The notes under the pieces: generated by a model
Seen by the model: the letters and a program-made list of their open reading frames with translations, nothing else
Told to the model about the DNA's origin: nothing
Database searches by the model: none
From: Desulfuribacillus alkaliarsenatis
Lineage (GTDB): Bacteria; Bacillota; Bacilli; Desulfuribacillales; Desulfuribacillaceae
Direction: 5' to 3'
NCBI RefSeq assembly: GCF_001730225.1
Contig: NZ_MIJE01000003.1
Span: 39,119 to 103,118, forward strand
DNA: 64,000 nucleotides
Position numbers and translations under genes: made by a program
Shown: positions 1-10,049 of the stretch, piece by piece
How the letters are laid out: every line of letters starts with the position of its first letter
Position numbering within the stretch: position 1 is the stretch's first letter

Positions 1-1
1 T

Positions 2-259
2 CGAACTGTTGATGATTTAAATAAATTCAAACGTCTAGTCAAAGACATGCTCGACGAGACTGTTAAGTTTGGTCTAAAGCTAGAAGAGCGCCAGGGCTTT
101 AATCGCCGCGGACGCAATAAAATCTATAAAATTATCAAAGAAGTTGATAAGAAACTTCTAGAAGTAACTGACGCCGCGCTAGACAAACAAAAGAAAAACA
201 TCGAAATCCTTGCTCTCGTTGGAGAGATTAAAGGATTGCTGGTTAATATATATACGTAG
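2..259 (+). CDS. C-terminal part of an unidentified protein (cut by window edge)
   Basis: The reading frame is open from the left edge (position 2) to a stop at 259, so the internal ATG at 47 is probably not the start. About 85 residues are visible. They are strongly charged and mostly helical, rich in Lys and Glu, with a basic stretch (FNRRGRNKIYKIIKEVDKK) followed by an amphipathic helix. I do not recognise the family. A strong terminator follows eleven bases after the stop, so this is the end of a transcription unit. It could be the tail of a transposase or of a DNA-binding protein, but nothing visible decides this. Confidence 0.5.
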   Translation, partial: RTVDDLNKFKRLVKDMLDETVKFGLKLEERQGFNRRGRNKIYKIIKEVDKKLLEVTDAALDKQKKNIEILALVGEIKGLLVNIYT

Positions 260-269
260 GCATTATATT

Positions 270-304
270 CACCTCACAAAAACTATACAGTGTGAGGTGT
301 TTTC
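270..304 (+). terminator. Rho-independent terminator
   Basis: A perfect 9-bp stem (CACCTCACA at 270-278 with TGTGAGGTG at 291-299) is followed by a short T run. It ends the unit of the partial gene before it. Confidence 0.8.
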
Positions 305-342
305 TGTTTAAGCTGGTAGTCTTATAGCTGCTGCTACATCTT

Positions 343-467
343 GAATATATGGCTTGCTGTCGATGAGCGACCTTTGTCGTAGGCTTTTAGGAGTGCTTGC
401 CAACCCAAGCCGTAGCAATCCTTAAGCCGAAGACCTTGTGAGCGAATTGATAGCAAACCATATATTC
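343..467 (+). repeat. Structured intergenic repeat, copy A (short form)
   Basis: The ends form a 19-bp imperfect inverted repeat (343-361 with 449-467). Inside it are GATGAGCGACC near the left end and GTGAGCGAATTGATA near the right end. The same words occur, in the same order, in the repeats around 9726-10005 and 24515-24690. A second, weaker stem lies between them. This copy lacks the central AACTCC/GGAGTT hairpin of the longer copies and may be a deletion derivative. Apart from this element, the 305-701 gap holds only the ftsE promoter. Confidence 0.6.
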
Positions 468-621
468 TGCCGCTACTTACAAGAACTCCCCGCAAAAATC
501 CTCCCCTCCACCCTTTGCCCTATTTTCTTTAAATTTGTATTACTTTGAAGGTTTCCAAAGAAGAATGTCGAATAAATAAAGACAAGTGAAGAGTTATTAA
601 AAAAAGTTAACATAATTTACT

Positions 622-651
622 TTTTCATTAGTTAGTTTCTTACGATATAAT
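622..651 (+). promoter_or_regulatory. Possible ftsEX promoter
   Basis: TATAAT at 646-651 is preceded by TTTTCA at 622-627 with an 18-bp spacer. It lies 50 bp upstream of ftsE in a very AT-rich stretch. The -35 is a weak match, so the call rests mainly on the -10. Confidence 0.45.
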
Positions 652-701
652 TATATATTGAAATAATAAGACATAAACATAGGGTAGAAGGAGTTTCGTA
701 A

Positions 702-1388
702 ATGATAGAATTATATGACGTATGGAAGACCTATGGGAATGGAGTTAATGCACTTAAAAGTGTTAGTGTGAAAATCAGTAAAGGTGAATTTGTTTATGTA
801 GTAGGGCCAAGTGGCGCTGGTAAATCTACATTTATAAAAATCTTATACCGCGAAGAAAAACCAACTAAAGGCGCAATATTCGTTAACGGTTTTAATGTAG
901 AGAAAATTCGTGAACGCCAAATTCCCTTAATTCGTAGAACAATCGGAGTCGTGTTTCAGGATTTTAAATTACTACCGAATCTTACAGCCTACGAAAACGT
1001 AGCATTTGCCTTAGAAGTAATAGAAACACCAAGAAAGCTAATCCGAAATAAAGTACTAGAAATCCTAGCTCAAGTTGGACTTAAGGGCAAAGAAAATTCT
1101 AAACCCAATGAATTATCTGGTGGGGAACAGCAACGTGTTTCCATAGCAAGAGCCCTTGTAAATAATCCAGCAATTATTATCGCCGATGAGCCTACAGGCA
1201 ACCTTGATCCAGATACATCTTGGGAAATTGTTCGCCTATTAGAAGATATTAATTATAGAGGTACAACGGTAATTATGGCTACCCATAATAAAGACATCGT
1301 AGATCGCTCGAAGAAGCGTGTAATAGCCTTCGAAGGTGGGCAAATAGCCCGTGATGAACGTCGAGGGGGTTACAACTATGAGAATTAG
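702..1388 (+). CDS. ftsE: Cell division ATP-binding protein FtsE
   Basis: ABC-type ATPase that works with FtsX at the membrane to activate a peptidoglycan hydrolase; the M23 protein two genes downstream is the natural partner. The 228 residues are the usual FtsE length. Walker A is GPSGAGKST (35-43), the signature is LSGGEQQRV, and Walker B is [13 protein letters not shown]. The start is set by the GAAGGAG ribosome site eight bases upstream. The 3' end overlaps ftsX by 11 bp, so the two are translationally coupled. The gene order ftsE-ftsX-M23-ctp-minJ matches Bacillus. Confidence 0.97.
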   Translation: MIELYDVWKTYGNGVNALKSVSVKISKGEFVYVVGPSGAGKSTFIKILYREEKPTKGAIFVNGFNVEKIRERQIPLIRRTIGVVFQDFKLLPNLTAYENVAFALEVIETPRKLIRNKVLEILAQVGLKGKENSKPNELSGGEQQRVSIARALVNNPAIIIADEPTGNLDPDTSWEIVRLLEDINYRGTTVIMATHNKDIVDRSKKRVIAFEGGQIARDERRGGYNYEN

Positions 1389-2265
1389 TACGATGGGTAG
1401 ACACATACGTGAAGGCTTTAAGAACCTGTCTAGAAACTCATGGATGACATCCGCTTCCGTAGGCGCAGTTGCAGTATCATTGTTTATTTTAGGTGTGTTT
1501 ATGCTATTAACGATGAACGTAAACTATATGGCTGAACGACTAGAAGAGCAGGTTGAAATCCGTGTATTTATAAATGAAAATGCAACAGAATACGAGGTTG
1601 AAGCCGTCGACGCACGCCTGCGTTCAATGGTTGAAGTTAAGGAAATTACCTTTATCACTAAAGAGGAAGGCTTAGAAATTCTACGCCAGGACTTAGGTGA
1701 AGACGCCAGTGTGCTTGATGGACTAGAAGAAGATAATCCATTACGCGATGCGTTTTATGTTAAGAGCTTTGACCCGCGTCAAATTGGTGAATTAGCTGCA
1801 AAAATTTCAAATGTTCCTAATGTCGCTGAGGTGAAATATGGTCGTGATACCGTTGAAGCATTATTTGATGTAACATCGATTATCCGTAATGTGGGTCTAG
1901 TTTTCTCTTTGGGACTGGCATTCACTTCGCTATTTCTAATTGCTAATACAATCCGTTTGACAATTTATGCAAGACGCAGAGAAATTGAAATAATGAAGCT
2001 TTGCGGAGCGACGAATTGGTTTATACGCTGGCCATTTTTCTTAGAGGGTATGATTATGGGTCTAATAGGATCGATAATTCCTATTATCATATTAAGTTTA
2101 GGGTATTTACACATTTTAGACCGCTACTCATCACCGATTTTTTTCCTAGAGCTAATGCCATTTTTCCCATTCATGATTAACCTGGCGATTGCATTAGTAA
2201 GTACTGGAGTCCTAATCGGTATCGTAGGAAGCCTGATGTCAGTGCGACGTTTCTTGAAAGTTTAA
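1378..2265 (+). CDS. ftsX: Cell division protein FtsX
   Basis: Membrane partner of FtsE. The protein has 295 residues with one N-terminal membrane helix (about 24-45), an extracellular domain of roughly 120 residues and three C-terminal helices, the standard FtsX plan. I chose the ATG at 1378 because a GAGGGGG ribosome site precedes it and the protein then begins [16 protein letters not shown], as FtsX proteins do; the frame is open further upstream. It overlaps ftsE by 11 bp. A 120-bp gap without a clear terminator separates it from the M23 gene. Confidence 0.95.
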   Translation: MRISTMGRHIREGFKNLSRNSWMTSASVGAVAVSLFILGVFMLLTMNVNYMAERLEEQVEIRVFINENATEYEVEAVDARLRSMVEVKEITFITKEEGLEILRQDLGEDASVLDGLEEDNPLRDAFYVKSFDPRQIGELAAKISNVPNVAEVKYGRDTVEALFDVTSIIRNVGLVFSLGLAFTSLFLIANTIRLTIYARRREIEIMKLCGATNWFIRWPFFLEGMIMGLIGSIIPIIILSLGYLHILDRYSSPIFFLELMPFFPFMINLAIALVSTGVLIGIVGSLMSVRRFLKV

Positions 2266-2385
2266 GCTTCAGTATATGTAAGAGTGTGCTTTATTATGCT
2301 AGATTTAGTCAAAAAGACCCTTATATTGTAAAAAGCTGTCATGTAAAATAGACGTAGACAAGTTTCTGCAAAGGAGGCTAGCTGA

Positions 2386-3591
2386 TTGATGAAAGAACCT
2401 TCGGATAAACTAAATTATAAACACATCAAAAGAAGCATATTTTTTATTCTAGCAATCGTTTTGGCTATTACGCTAGTAAATCCAGTGCCAAGCTCAGCTA
2501 ATGATGCTCAATTAAGAGAGTTGCAGCGGAAAATGGACGAGATAAAGGCTCAGCAGGCTGCATCAGAGCGTAAAACACAGGAAATACAAAACGACATTAG
2601 CTCTGTAAGACAACAGGAGCGAAGTACATTATCGCAGATTCAACAGGTAGAAAATGAAATTAGACAAAAAGATGCGGAGCTTGAAAGCTTATCCTTACAA
2701 ATACTAGAGACAGAAACACAAGTGGAAATAACAACGATAGAACTTGAACAGGCTGAACAACGGGTGGCTGACCGTGACAGCATCCTCAAGTCAAGGGTGC
2801 GCTCTATGTATGAGAATGGTAAGGTATCTTATTTAGAAGTATTGCTCGGTTCTAATAGTTTCATAGATTTCTTAAATCGCTTCGAAGCTTTAAATCTGAT
2901 TGTTGATCAGGATCATCGAATTTTAAAAGAAAATCAGATGGACCGTGAACTTATATTCGCTAAAAAACTCGAGTTAGAACAGCATCAATTCAGTTTAGAA
3001 ACCCTTTATGCCCAAACTGAGGTAGTTAAAGAAGAACTATCAGAGCAAGGGCGTAAACAGAGGGTACAGTTATCAGCATTGCAATCTGACCGTGACCAAT
3101 TAAATCGCTTATTAGCGGAAGAGGAAGCTGCTCAGCAGAGGTTAATTCAAGAATTAAATCGAACACTTCAGCAATACCAAAGGGTATATCGTGGAACAGG
3201 TCAATTTGGCTGGCCACTAGATAATATGCATGTTACTTCTCCGTATGGAAATCGCACGAGTCCTTTCGGTACTGGAAGAGTTGAATGGCACAATGGAGTA
3301 GACTTCAGGGCAGCTGTTGGAACACCAATTTATGCAGCAGAAGATGGCGTTGTCGCTTTATCTGGTTGGGTCCGAGGCTTTGGTTGGACAGTCATACTTG
3401 ACCATGGAAGTGGTATTACCAGCTTATACGCTCATAATAGTGAGCTGCTTGTTAAGCAAGGACAAACTGTTAAGCAAGGTCACACTATAGCGCGAGCTGG
3501 TGCTTCTGGAAACGTAACAGGGCCACACTTGCATTTCACAATTTATGAAGATGGCAAGGATGTAAATCCTTCAAAATATGTAAAATGGTAG
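2386..3591 (+). CDS. Murein hydrolase/activator, EnvC-like coiled coil plus M23 domain
   Basis: Likely the extracellular effector of FtsEX. The N-terminal signal or membrane helix (about 16-36, ending SSANDA) is followed by a long coiled coil (about 40-270) and a LytM/M23 domain (about 280-400). The zinc ligands are present: H302 and D306 (HNGVDF) and H383 in PHLHF, so this copy should be catalytically competent, unlike degenerate EnvC activators. The start is TTG at 2386 (AAGGAGG eight bases upstream); an ATG directly follows at 2389. A terminator follows at 3612. Confidence 0.9.
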   Translation: MMKEPSDKLNYKHIKRSIFFILAIVLAITLVNPVPSSANDAQLRELQRKMDEIKAQQAASERKTQEIQNDISSVRQQERSTLSQIQQVENEIRQKDAELESLSLQILETETQVEITTIELEQAEQRVADRDSILKSRVRSMYENGKVSYLEVLLGSNSFIDFLNRFEALNLIVDQDHRILKENQMDRELIFAKKLELEQHQFSLETLYAQTEVVKEELSEQGRKQRVQLSALQSDRDQLNRLLAEEEAAQQRLIQELNRTLQQYQRVYRGTGQFGWPLDNMHVTSPYGNRTSPFGTGRVEWHNGVDFRAAVGTPIYAAEDGVVALSGWVRGFGWTVILDHGSGITSLYAHNSELLVKQGQTVKQGHTIARAGASGNVTGPHLHFTIYEDGKDVNPSKYVKW

Positions 3592-3611
3592 CTAAGCATA
3601 CTTAAGATGGT

Positions 3612-3640
3612 AAAAGGGCAGATTGCCCTTTTTCTTTTTC
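3612..3640 (+). terminator. Rho-independent terminator after the M23 gene
   Basis: AAAAGGGCA (3612-3620) pairs with TGCCCTTTT (3624-3632) around a 3-base loop, followed by a pyrimidine-rich T tract. Confidence 0.8.
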
Positions 3641-3730
3641 TTTCGACTTTTAATCTGAGTTTTGGTAATATTAAATGAGGACAAGAATAAGAATATAAGA
3701 ATTTTCAAATCAAAGTGAGGAGTGTAAGGC

Positions 3731-5179
3731 TTGAACTTACAATTACGTAAATGGATACTTGTAGCAGTCTTTTTCTTTGTACTAGGAGCTAGCATATCTA
3801 TTTTTTATCAAACCTTTGCCAATGACAATCAGATAGATGAGGGTAAGGAAGTAACGGAACCGCAGGTTATTGAAGTAGCTGGGGAGGGTTATCCACCAGA
3901 ATTTAATAAAATATTTGAAACATATAAGCATATTAAAGAACGCTATATTGAAGATGTTCCTATAGATAAAATGGTAGACGGAGCTATCAAGGGGATGTTA
4001 GATGCTATAGGCGACCCTTATACTTCCTATATGACCCCACATGCAGCCGAGCAATTTGAACATTCGATTGCTTCTTCTTTCCAAGGTATCGGGGCTGAAG
4101 TAACAATTGAGTCAGGGCGTGTTAAAGTAGTCTCACCAATTCGTGGAGCTCCAGCAGAGAAAGCGGGCGTGCTTCCTGGGGACTTTGTATTAACGGTTGA
4201 TGGTGAGTCCGTTGAAGGCTTGACTTTGACGGAGGCAGTCTTAAAGATTCGCGGACCAAAAGGCTCTACTGTAGTTATTGAATTTCAGCGAGAGGGTCAT
4301 AAAGAACCAATTACTAAGCATATAGTTAGGGATACAATTCCTCTAGAAACTGTATATGCAGAGATGCTTGATGATAATATTGGTAAAATTGAAATCACTC
4401 AGTTTTCGATGAAAACAGCAGATCGTTTTGCAGAAGAATTAAATAACTTGAAAAAACAAGGGATGCAAGGTCTTATAGTCGATGTTCGTAATAATCCTGG
4501 AGGAATTCTAGAGTCTGTAGCGAAAATTAGCAATGTACTAATCCCGAACCAAGGTGTAGTCCTACAAATCGAAGACCATACGGGTGAACGCGAAATTATT
4601 CGTTCAACGATGGCAGGTGAAGGAATTCCGTTAGTGGTGTTAATAGATCGTGGTAGTGCGAGTGCTTCAGAAATATTAGCGGCTGCCGCCCAGGAATCAG
4701 GAGGATATAAAGTTATCGGCGTAAACTCTGTCGGTAAAGGCTCGGTACAGACAACACAGCGTTTTGCTGATGGTAGTGAGATTAAGTTTACAATTGCTAA
4801 ATGGTTAACTCCGAATGGGAATTGGATAGACCAGGTAGGTATAACCCCAGACTATGAGGTTACGTTACCTAAGGTGTTCACTACGCCAAGAATCCCCCAT
4901 GACACAGCGCTTAAGTATGATGATAACAATAACCATGTACGTAGCCTGCAGATAATGTTGGAACACTTAGGCTTTGACCCAGGGCGCGATGATGGTTACT
5001 TCAGCCATCAAACAGAACAAGCACTGAAGGACTTCCAAGCAAGTCAAGAGCTTGCAACAACTGGAGAGATATCTAATGACGATATTGCAGCCTTAAGTCA
5101 GGCAGTTATGGATTCCTTGGATGAGTCTGATACACAGCTACAAAAAGCCCTTGAAGTAATTAAACAACAGGTGCGTTAA
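3731..5179 (+). CDS. Carboxy-terminal processing protease, S41 family (CtpB-like)
   Basis: Secreted or membrane-anchored serine protease. The 482 residues hold an N-terminal membrane helix (7-28), an S41 N-terminal helical region, a PDZ domain (about 115-190), the protease core and a C-terminal peptidoglycan-binding-like domain (about 395-465). The Ser-Lys-Gln catalytic set is visible: S311 in GSASASEI, K336 in GKGSVQ and Q340. This matches B. subtilis CtpB, which lies at the same place in the ftsEX-minJ-uvrBA order. The start is TTG at 3731, eight bases after GAGGAG; the next in-frame ATG would remove the membrane anchor. Confidence 0.93.
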   Translation: MNLQLRKWILVAVFFFVLGASISIFYQTFANDNQIDEGKEVTEPQVIEVAGEGYPPEFNKIFETYKHIKERYIEDVPIDKMVDGAIKGMLDAIGDPYTSYMTPHAAEQFEHSIASSFQGIGAEVTIESGRVKVVSPIRGAPAEKAGVLPGDFVLTVDGESVEGLTLTEAVLKIRGPKGSTVVIEFQREGHKEPITKHIVRDTIPLETVYAEMLDDNIGKIEITQFSMKTADRFAEELNNLKKQGMQGLIVDVRNNPGGILESVAKISNVLIPNQGVVLQIEDHTGEREIIRSTMAGEGIPLVVLIDRGSASASEILAAAAQESGGYKVIGVNSVGKGSVQTTQRFADGSEIKFTIAKWLTPNGNWIDQVGITPDYEVTLPKVFTTPRIPHDTALKYDDNNNHVRSLQIMLEHLGFDPGRDDGYFSHQTEQALKDFQASQELATTGEISNDDIAALSQAVMDSLDESDTQLQKALEVIKQQVR

Positions 5180-5295
5180 CCAATTATTTATTAAATAACA
5201 TTGAATTAATCAAGTAAAGAGCCGATAAAGATAAAGATGTAAAGAAATAAATAGTTAAAAAAGAGATAAAGTTAGAAGTAATGGGGGAGCGGGAA

Positions 5296-6597
5296 ATGTT
5301 TCCGTTTGTAGATATAGCAATGGCAATCGCTCAGAATGTAAAATTTCTGCTGCTAAATCCATTTATTTACGTAGTGATTCTGCTAATCATAATGCAGTAT
5401 CGACGTCTAATTAATAATGAACGTAAGATGTTTTCCGTTCGCGTTAACTCAGTGACCGAGCAAACATTGGTCTCCATAGGATTCGGAATCCTAGGGGGTC
5501 TTTTTGCTAGCATTTTGCTGTTAACCATAGGTGTGGTCTTGAATCCATACGACATGATGTATGTATGGGTTGTGGCGATAATGGTCGCCTTAATAAACAT
5601 TCGGTATCTGTGTTTTTCCTATGCGACAGGGATTTTAGGAACCCTTGCCTTTGTTACTATCATTTGGCCGCAGGGTTCAGAGCTACCGCTATTCGGAAGT
5701 TTATGGGATGGGTTAGCAAACTTAAATGTACCAGTTATAATAGCGTTAGTAGCTATCCTACACCTAACGGAGTCATTGCTCATATGGATTCATGGGGATA
5801 AGAAAGCAAGTCCCGTATTTATAAGCAGCAAGCGTGGTCAGCTAGTCGGTGGATTTACCATGCAAAAGTTCTGGTTTGTACCGCTATTCATCATTGTTGC
5901 CATCGACCCAAGTGCGTTGGCTGAAATACCTGAGCCTGGTGAGGGCGGCGAAGGCATGATATATTTTCCAGAATGGTGGCCGTTACTACCAATTAGTACA
6001 ATTGCTGGTGTAGTCTTGGGTATGCTGCCAATACCAGCAGTATTAGGCTACGGAGATATAGCTATTTCTCGCACTCCAAAACAAAAAGCTAGACAAACTG
6101 CAATACACCTAGCACTGTATAGTGTGGTCTTGCTAATGCTGGCACTGTTAAGTGTGTACTCACCATGGCTTTTGTTGCTGGCGGCGCTATTCTCTGCTGT
6201 TGCTCATGAGTCGATTATAATCATGGGACATCGTAGAGAGCTATTAGAAACTCCGATTTATAACCATCCATCTAATGGAGTGCGTATCCTGCAAGTATTG
6301 CCAAATAGTACAGCGGAGAAAATCGGTCTCAAATCTGGAGAGGTTATCGTAAAAGTCAATGGTTTTCCTATTTATAATGAAACGGAGCTACACTTTGCCT
6401 TATCATTGCAGCCAGTATATGTAAAGCTTGAGGTCGAAAATCTCGAAGGTGAAATAAAGTTCGTAAAAACACCGCTATATCAAGGTGAGCATCATTCCCT
6501 AGGAGTAATCCTCGTTCCAGAGCAGAAAACAAAAAATTATGTAAAGATAAATACAGATAACCCGTTTAAACGACTATGGAAGCGATTTAGAAGATAA
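5296..6597 (+). CDS. minJ: MinJ-like multi-pass membrane protein with PDZ domain
   Basis: Probably the topological determinant that links DivIVA to MinCD and the division machinery. The 433-residue protein has about seven or eight hydrophobic segments over its first 300 residues, then a PDZ domain (about 320-395, with NGVRILQVLPNSTAEKIG). The position between a CtpB-like gene and uvrB is that of minJ in B. subtilis. I prefer the ATG at 5296 because GGGGGAG sits six bases before it; the ATG at 5281 lacks a ribosome site. The family call rests on synteny and domain plan. Confidence 0.75.
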   Translation: MFPFVDIAMAIAQNVKFLLLNPFIYVVILLIIMQYRRLINNERKMFSVRVNSVTEQTLVSIGFGILGGLFASILLLTIGVVLNPYDMMYVWVVAIMVALINIRYLCFSYATGILGTLAFVTIIWPQGSELPLFGSLWDGLANLNVPVIIALVAILHLTESLLIWIHGDKKASPVFISSKRGQLVGGFTMQKFWFVPLFIIVAIDPSALAEIPEPGEGGEGMIYFPEWWPLLPISTIAGVVLGMLPIPAVLGYGDIAISRTPKQKARQTAIHLALYSVVLLMLALLSVYSPWLLLLAALFSAVAHESIIIMGHRRELLETPIYNHPSNGVRILQVLPNSTAEKIGLKSGEVIVKVNGFPIYNETELHFALSLQPVYVKLEVENLEGEIKFVKTPLYQGEHHSLGVILVPEQKTKNYVKINTDNPFKRLWKRFRR

Positions 6598-6655
6598 AAC
6601 ATTAGTGAAAACAATTCTTGAAAAGATAGATATAATTAGTGGGGAGAGGGTACTT

Positions 6656-7540
6656 ATGGAAGCTCAGACATTTAAAATGCAGGTTACAGTAGCCCCAGGC
6701 ACACAATTAAAAGGTGTTCGGGCTTATATGGTACTATCCAAGCTACAGGAATGTAGCGAGATTATTACTACTACCCCTGATATAGAAGCCTTAGAGGCAG
6801 GGGAATTCGATAATACCTTTGAAATTGTGTTCAGCACAACGGAATCAGAACAGGACATAGTTAAGGATATTGAAGATATATCCGAGATTGAAAGTGTAGT
6901 TAATCAAGTGGTTACTGAGCAGCAGGACAAATCTACCAAACAAGATGACCAATCTCAAGAAAATAATTTATCCCAACATAATAATTTGTCTCAACATAAT
7001 AATCTACCTCAAGAAGATGGTTTATCTCAACAAAACAAGCTATCACAGGGAAAAAACACACCTCAACCACAAGCTAATTCGCAACAACAGATAGAGCAAG
7101 CTGTTGAAGTGGAAAAGAAATATATAGTTTTTCAGATTGGCTCAGAAGAATTTGCCCTACCAATTGACAATGTCATGTCGATAGAGCGTACTATAAAAAT
7201 CACAAGGGTACCAAATGTTCCAACGCATATTTTAGGAGTAGTTAATCTGCGGGGAATTGTAATACCTGTAATAGACTTAAAATATAGGTTCACGGGGCAA
7301 AAAACAGAAATGAATGATTCTACGCGCATTATTATTTGTCGTTATGACTCATTAGAAGTTGGATTCTTCGTAGATTCTGCTAAAGATGTGTTAACGGTTA
7401 ACAATGACTTGATTGAACCTGCTCCAGATATTGAGAAGTCCGAAGCAACGGAATACATTCAATCATTAATTCATATGAAAAAGCGGATAATTATTCTGCT
7501 AGATATAGCGAAGCTTTTCCAACAGGATGAACGTTCCTAA
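6656..7540 (+). CDS. CheA P2-like domain fused to a CheW domain
   Basis: An unusual chemotaxis-type protein of 294 residues. Residues 1-80 look like the CheY-binding P2 domain of CheA (a TFKMQVTVAPGTQLKGVRAY strand-helix start, then FDNTFEIVF). Residues 80-170 are a Gln/Asn-rich linker with repeats of LSQHNN. Residues about 175-290 are a CheW/P5 domain (YIVFQIGSEEFALPI, then NLRGIVIPVIDL). The P1, dimerisation and kinase domains of CheA are absent. The ATG at 6656 has an ideal GGGGAGAGG site; the GTG at 6605 has none. No other chemotaxis gene is in the window. It may couple receptors to a response regulator without a kinase. Confidence 0.8.
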   Translation: MEAQTFKMQVTVAPGTQLKGVRAYMVLSKLQECSEIITTTPDIEALEAGEFDNTFEIVFSTTESEQDIVKDIEDISEIESVVNQVVTEQQDKSTKQDDQSQENNLSQHNNLSQHNNLPQEDGLSQQNKLSQGKNTPQPQANSQQQIEQAVEVEKKYIVFQIGSEEFALPIDNVMSIERTIKITRVPNVPTHILGVVNLRGIVIPVIDLKYRFTGQKTEMNDSTRIIICRYDSLEVGFFVDSAKDVLTVNNDLIEPAPDIEKSEATEYIQSLIHMKKRIIILLDIAKLFQQDERS

Positions 7541-7578
7541 TTAATTACACATTAACTACACTTGAACCAATCAAGCAA

Positions 7579-7611
7579 GGGTGCTGAAAATTCATATCGG
7601 CACTCTTTTCT
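7579..7611 (+). terminator. Rho-independent terminator
   Basis: GGGTGCTGA (7579-7587) pairs with TCGGCACTC (7597-7605), with two G-T pairs, followed by TTTT. Confidence 0.7.
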
Positions 7612-7654
7612 CAATTGCAATACATTAGAATCTGTCTAAAAAAGAATTGAACTG

Positions 7655-7663
7655 TGATATAAT
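7655..7663 (+). promoter_or_regulatory. Extended -10 upstream of uvrB
   Basis: TGATATAAT (TG, one base, then TATAAT at 7658-7663) lies 73 bp before uvrB, just after the terminator. No good -35 sits at 16-18 bp. No LexA box of the Bacillus CGAAC-N4-GTTCG type is visible nearby. Confidence 0.4.
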
Positions 7664-7735
7664 AGACTGAAGTGCAAATGTATTAATGATACTATATAAT
7701 TTGTATACACTTTAGATAGATTGGAGCTAGTTATT

Positions 7736-9709
7736 ATGTTTGAAGTCGTGTCTGACTACCAGCCGAAGGGCGATCAGCCTAAGGCTATTGAACAGATTGT
7801 GCATTCATTAAAAGAAGAAAAACATAAATATACCACATTGCTAGGGGTTACAGGGTCAGGTAAAACTTTTACAATGGCTCATACAATTGCTAAGCTAAAC
7901 CGTCCAACCCTTATTTTAGCGCATAATAAAACGCTAGCAGCACAGCTGTGTAGTGAGTTTAAGGAGTTTTTTCCGAACAATGCAGTTGAATATTTCGTCA
8001 GTTATTACGATTACTATCAACCAGAGGCATACATTCCGCACTCGGACACGTATATCGAGAAGGATGCAAAAATTAATGATGAAATAGACAAGCTACGACA
8101 TTCTGCAACTAGTTCTCTATTTGAACGTAGAGATGTTGTTATTGTTGCCAGTGTATCAAGTATTTACGGCTTAGGTTCACCGCAAGAATATCGTGACCTT
8201 GTGGTTTCTTTGCGCGTTGGTAAGGAACTTAATCGTGACGATGTATTGAGAAAGCTCGTATCCATTCAGTATGATCGTAATGACATTAATTTTACTAGGG
8301 GAACTTTTCGTGTCCGTGGTGATACTGTTGAGGTGTTTCCTGCATCTCGAAGTGAGCATGCCGTACGAATCGAGTTTTTTGGAGACGAAATAGATAGAAT
8401 TACAGAAATAGATGTACTGACTGGTGAGATAATTGGCGAGCGCCAACATATAGCGATTTTTCCAGCCTCTCACTTCGTTACTACCGAAGATAACGTTACT
8501 AGGGCTGTGAAACTTATTGAAGCTGAGTTAGAGGAACGTTTAGCAGAGTTTAGGGACAAAGGGAAACTACTCGAAGCGCAACGACTTGAACAGCGCACAC
8601 GCTATGATATAGAGATGTTACAAGAAATGGGTTTTGTATCTGGAATCGAAAACTATTCCAGACACTTGACAGGTAGGGAATCAGGTTCAACTCCATATAC
8701 ATTATTAGATTATTTCCCAGACGATTTTTTAATTATAGTTGACGAATCCCATGTAACTTTACCGCAGGTTCGAGGCATGTATGAAGGGGATCGTTCGCGT
8801 AAAATGACCTTAATTGATCATGGTTTTCGCTTACCTTCAGCAGCAGATAATCGACCGTTGAAGTTTAATGAATTTGAGAAAAAGATTAACCAAGCATTGT
8901 TTGTATCAGCCACACCAGGACCTTACGAAGAGGAAAACAGCACGAAGGTGGTTGAACAGATTATCCGCCCGACTGGCTTAGTTGATCCAATTATTGAGGT
9001 GCGACCGACCAAAGGGCAAATTGATAACTTAATCCACGAAATTCGCATGCGTGTTGAGAAAAAAGAGCGCGTACTCGTTACAACATTAACGAAAAAAATG
9101 TCAGAGGATTTAACCAGCTATATGGGGGATGTCGGCATTAAAGTCCGATATCTGCATTCGGAAATTAAGACAATTGAGCGGATGCAAATTCTTCGTGAGC
9201 TACGTTTAGGGGTGTTTGATGTCTTAATTGGAATTAACCTTCTGCGTGAAGGTCTTGATTTGCCAGAGGTATCCTTAGTAGCAATCTTAGATGCAGATAA
9301 AGAAGGATTCCTACGTGGTGAACGCTCCTTGATTCAGACAATTGGGCGTGCAGCACGGAACGTCAATGGTATGGTTATCATGTATGGGGATAAAATGACT
9401 AAGGCGATGACTATAGCGATTGATGAAACAGCAAGGCGCCGCACTACACAGATAGCATATAATGAACAGCATGGAATTACACCTCAAACAATTAATAAAG
9501 CAATTCGTGATGTTATTGAAGCAACAAAAGTCGCAGAAGCTAATGCCGACTATATGCCACAAAACCCAATCGATGCAATGTCAAAGCAGGATAAGAAGGA
9601 ATATATAGCACGCTTAGAGGAACAGATGAAGCAGGCTGCTAAAGATTTACAGTTCGAAAGAGCGGCAGAGTTACGTGATTTGATTATAGAGCTTAAGGGG
9701 GATTTGTAG
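7736..9709 (+). CDS. uvrB: Excinuclease ABC subunit B
   Basis: Helicase-like damage-verification subunit of nucleotide excision repair. The 657 residues show Walker A GVTGSGKT (37-44), the beta-hairpin region [12 protein letters not shown], the DESH box (DESHVTLPQ), helicase motif VI (QTIGRAARN) and a C-terminal UVR motif that binds UvrC (about 618-653). The frame is open from a TTG at 7721, but GGAG nine bases before the ATG at 7736 and the usual start [15 protein letters not shown] favour 7736. uvrA follows after an intergenic block filled with structured repeats. Confidence 0.98.
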   Translation: MFEVVSDYQPKGDQPKAIEQIVHSLKEEKHKYTTLLGVTGSGKTFTMAHTIAKLNRPTLILAHNKTLAAQLCSEFKEFFPNNAVEYFVSYYDYYQPEAYIPHSDTYIEKDAKINDEIDKLRHSATSSLFERRDVVIVASVSSIYGLGSPQEYRDLVVSLRVGKELNRDDVLRKLVSIQYDRNDINFTRGTFRVRGDTVEVFPASRSEHAVRIEFFGDEIDRITEIDVLTGEIIGERQHIAIFPASHFVTTEDNVTRAVKLIEAELEERLAEFRDKGKLLEAQRLEQRTRYDIEMLQEMGFVSGIENYSRHLTGRESGSTPYTLLDYFPDDFLIIVDESHVTLPQVRGMYEGDRSRKMTLIDHGFRLPSAADNRPLKFNEFEKKINQALFVSATPGPYEEENSTKVVEQIIRPTGLVDPIIEVRPTKGQIDNLIHEIRMRVEKKERVLVTTLTKKMSEDLTSYMGDVGIKVRYLHSEIKTIERMQILRELRLGVFDVLIGINLLREGLDLPEVSLVAILDADKEGFLRGERSLIQTIGRAARNVNGMVIMYGDKMTKAMTIAIDETARRRTTQIAYNEQHGITPQTINKAIRDVIEATKVAEANADYMPQNPIDAMSKQDKKEYIARLEEQMKQAAKDLQFERAAELRDLIIELKGDL

Positions 9710-9725
9710 TGGCTGAGAGTGAAGC

Positions 9726-10005
9726 AGCGAATAGCTGACTCAGTATCAATTCGCTCACTACAGTGAAGTAGATGTGATTGTCTTGGGTCATTCAACGCTC
9801 ACCAAGTCTCCAGCTTGTGAATTTCTAAGCTCAATATTCAACAGCTCCAAACTCGCCATAAATGGCTCAAACAAGTGGAGCTAGAGTTGAAAATCTTCAC
9901 TAAGAAATATCATCAAGCTTACGCCAAAATCGCTTATGAATGACCCAGCACCAATCACATGCAGCAATGATGCGAGTTCGCTCATCGGCACCAAGCCAGC
10001 TATTC
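9726..10005 (-). repeat. Structured intergenic repeat, copy B (reverse orientation)
   Basis: A 280-bp nested palindrome. The ends pair (GAATAGCTGA near 9729 with the CAGCTATTC ending at 10005). Further in, ATGTGATTG (9772-9780) pairs with CAATCACAT (9952-9960), TGGGTCATTCA (9784-9794) with TGAATGACCCA (9937-9947), and AGCTCCA (9843-9849) with TGGAGCT (9876-9882). On the reverse strand it reads with the same ordered words as copies C and E. No convincing gene lies in the 9710-10262 gap. Confidence 0.65.
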
Positions 10006-10049
10006 AGTAGCTACAAAAGCTAAGCCCTTTATGGGTGTTGCTGCTGTGA

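Noticed and set aside
7647..7663. TTGAAC-TATAAT as a uvrB promoter
   Set aside because: The two boxes are only five bases apart, far too close for a sigma-A promoter; only the extended -10 was kept.
7600..7735. LexA/SOS box before uvrB
   Set aside because: No CGAAC-N4-GTTCG-like sequence is visible, although uvrB is an SOS gene in Bacillus.
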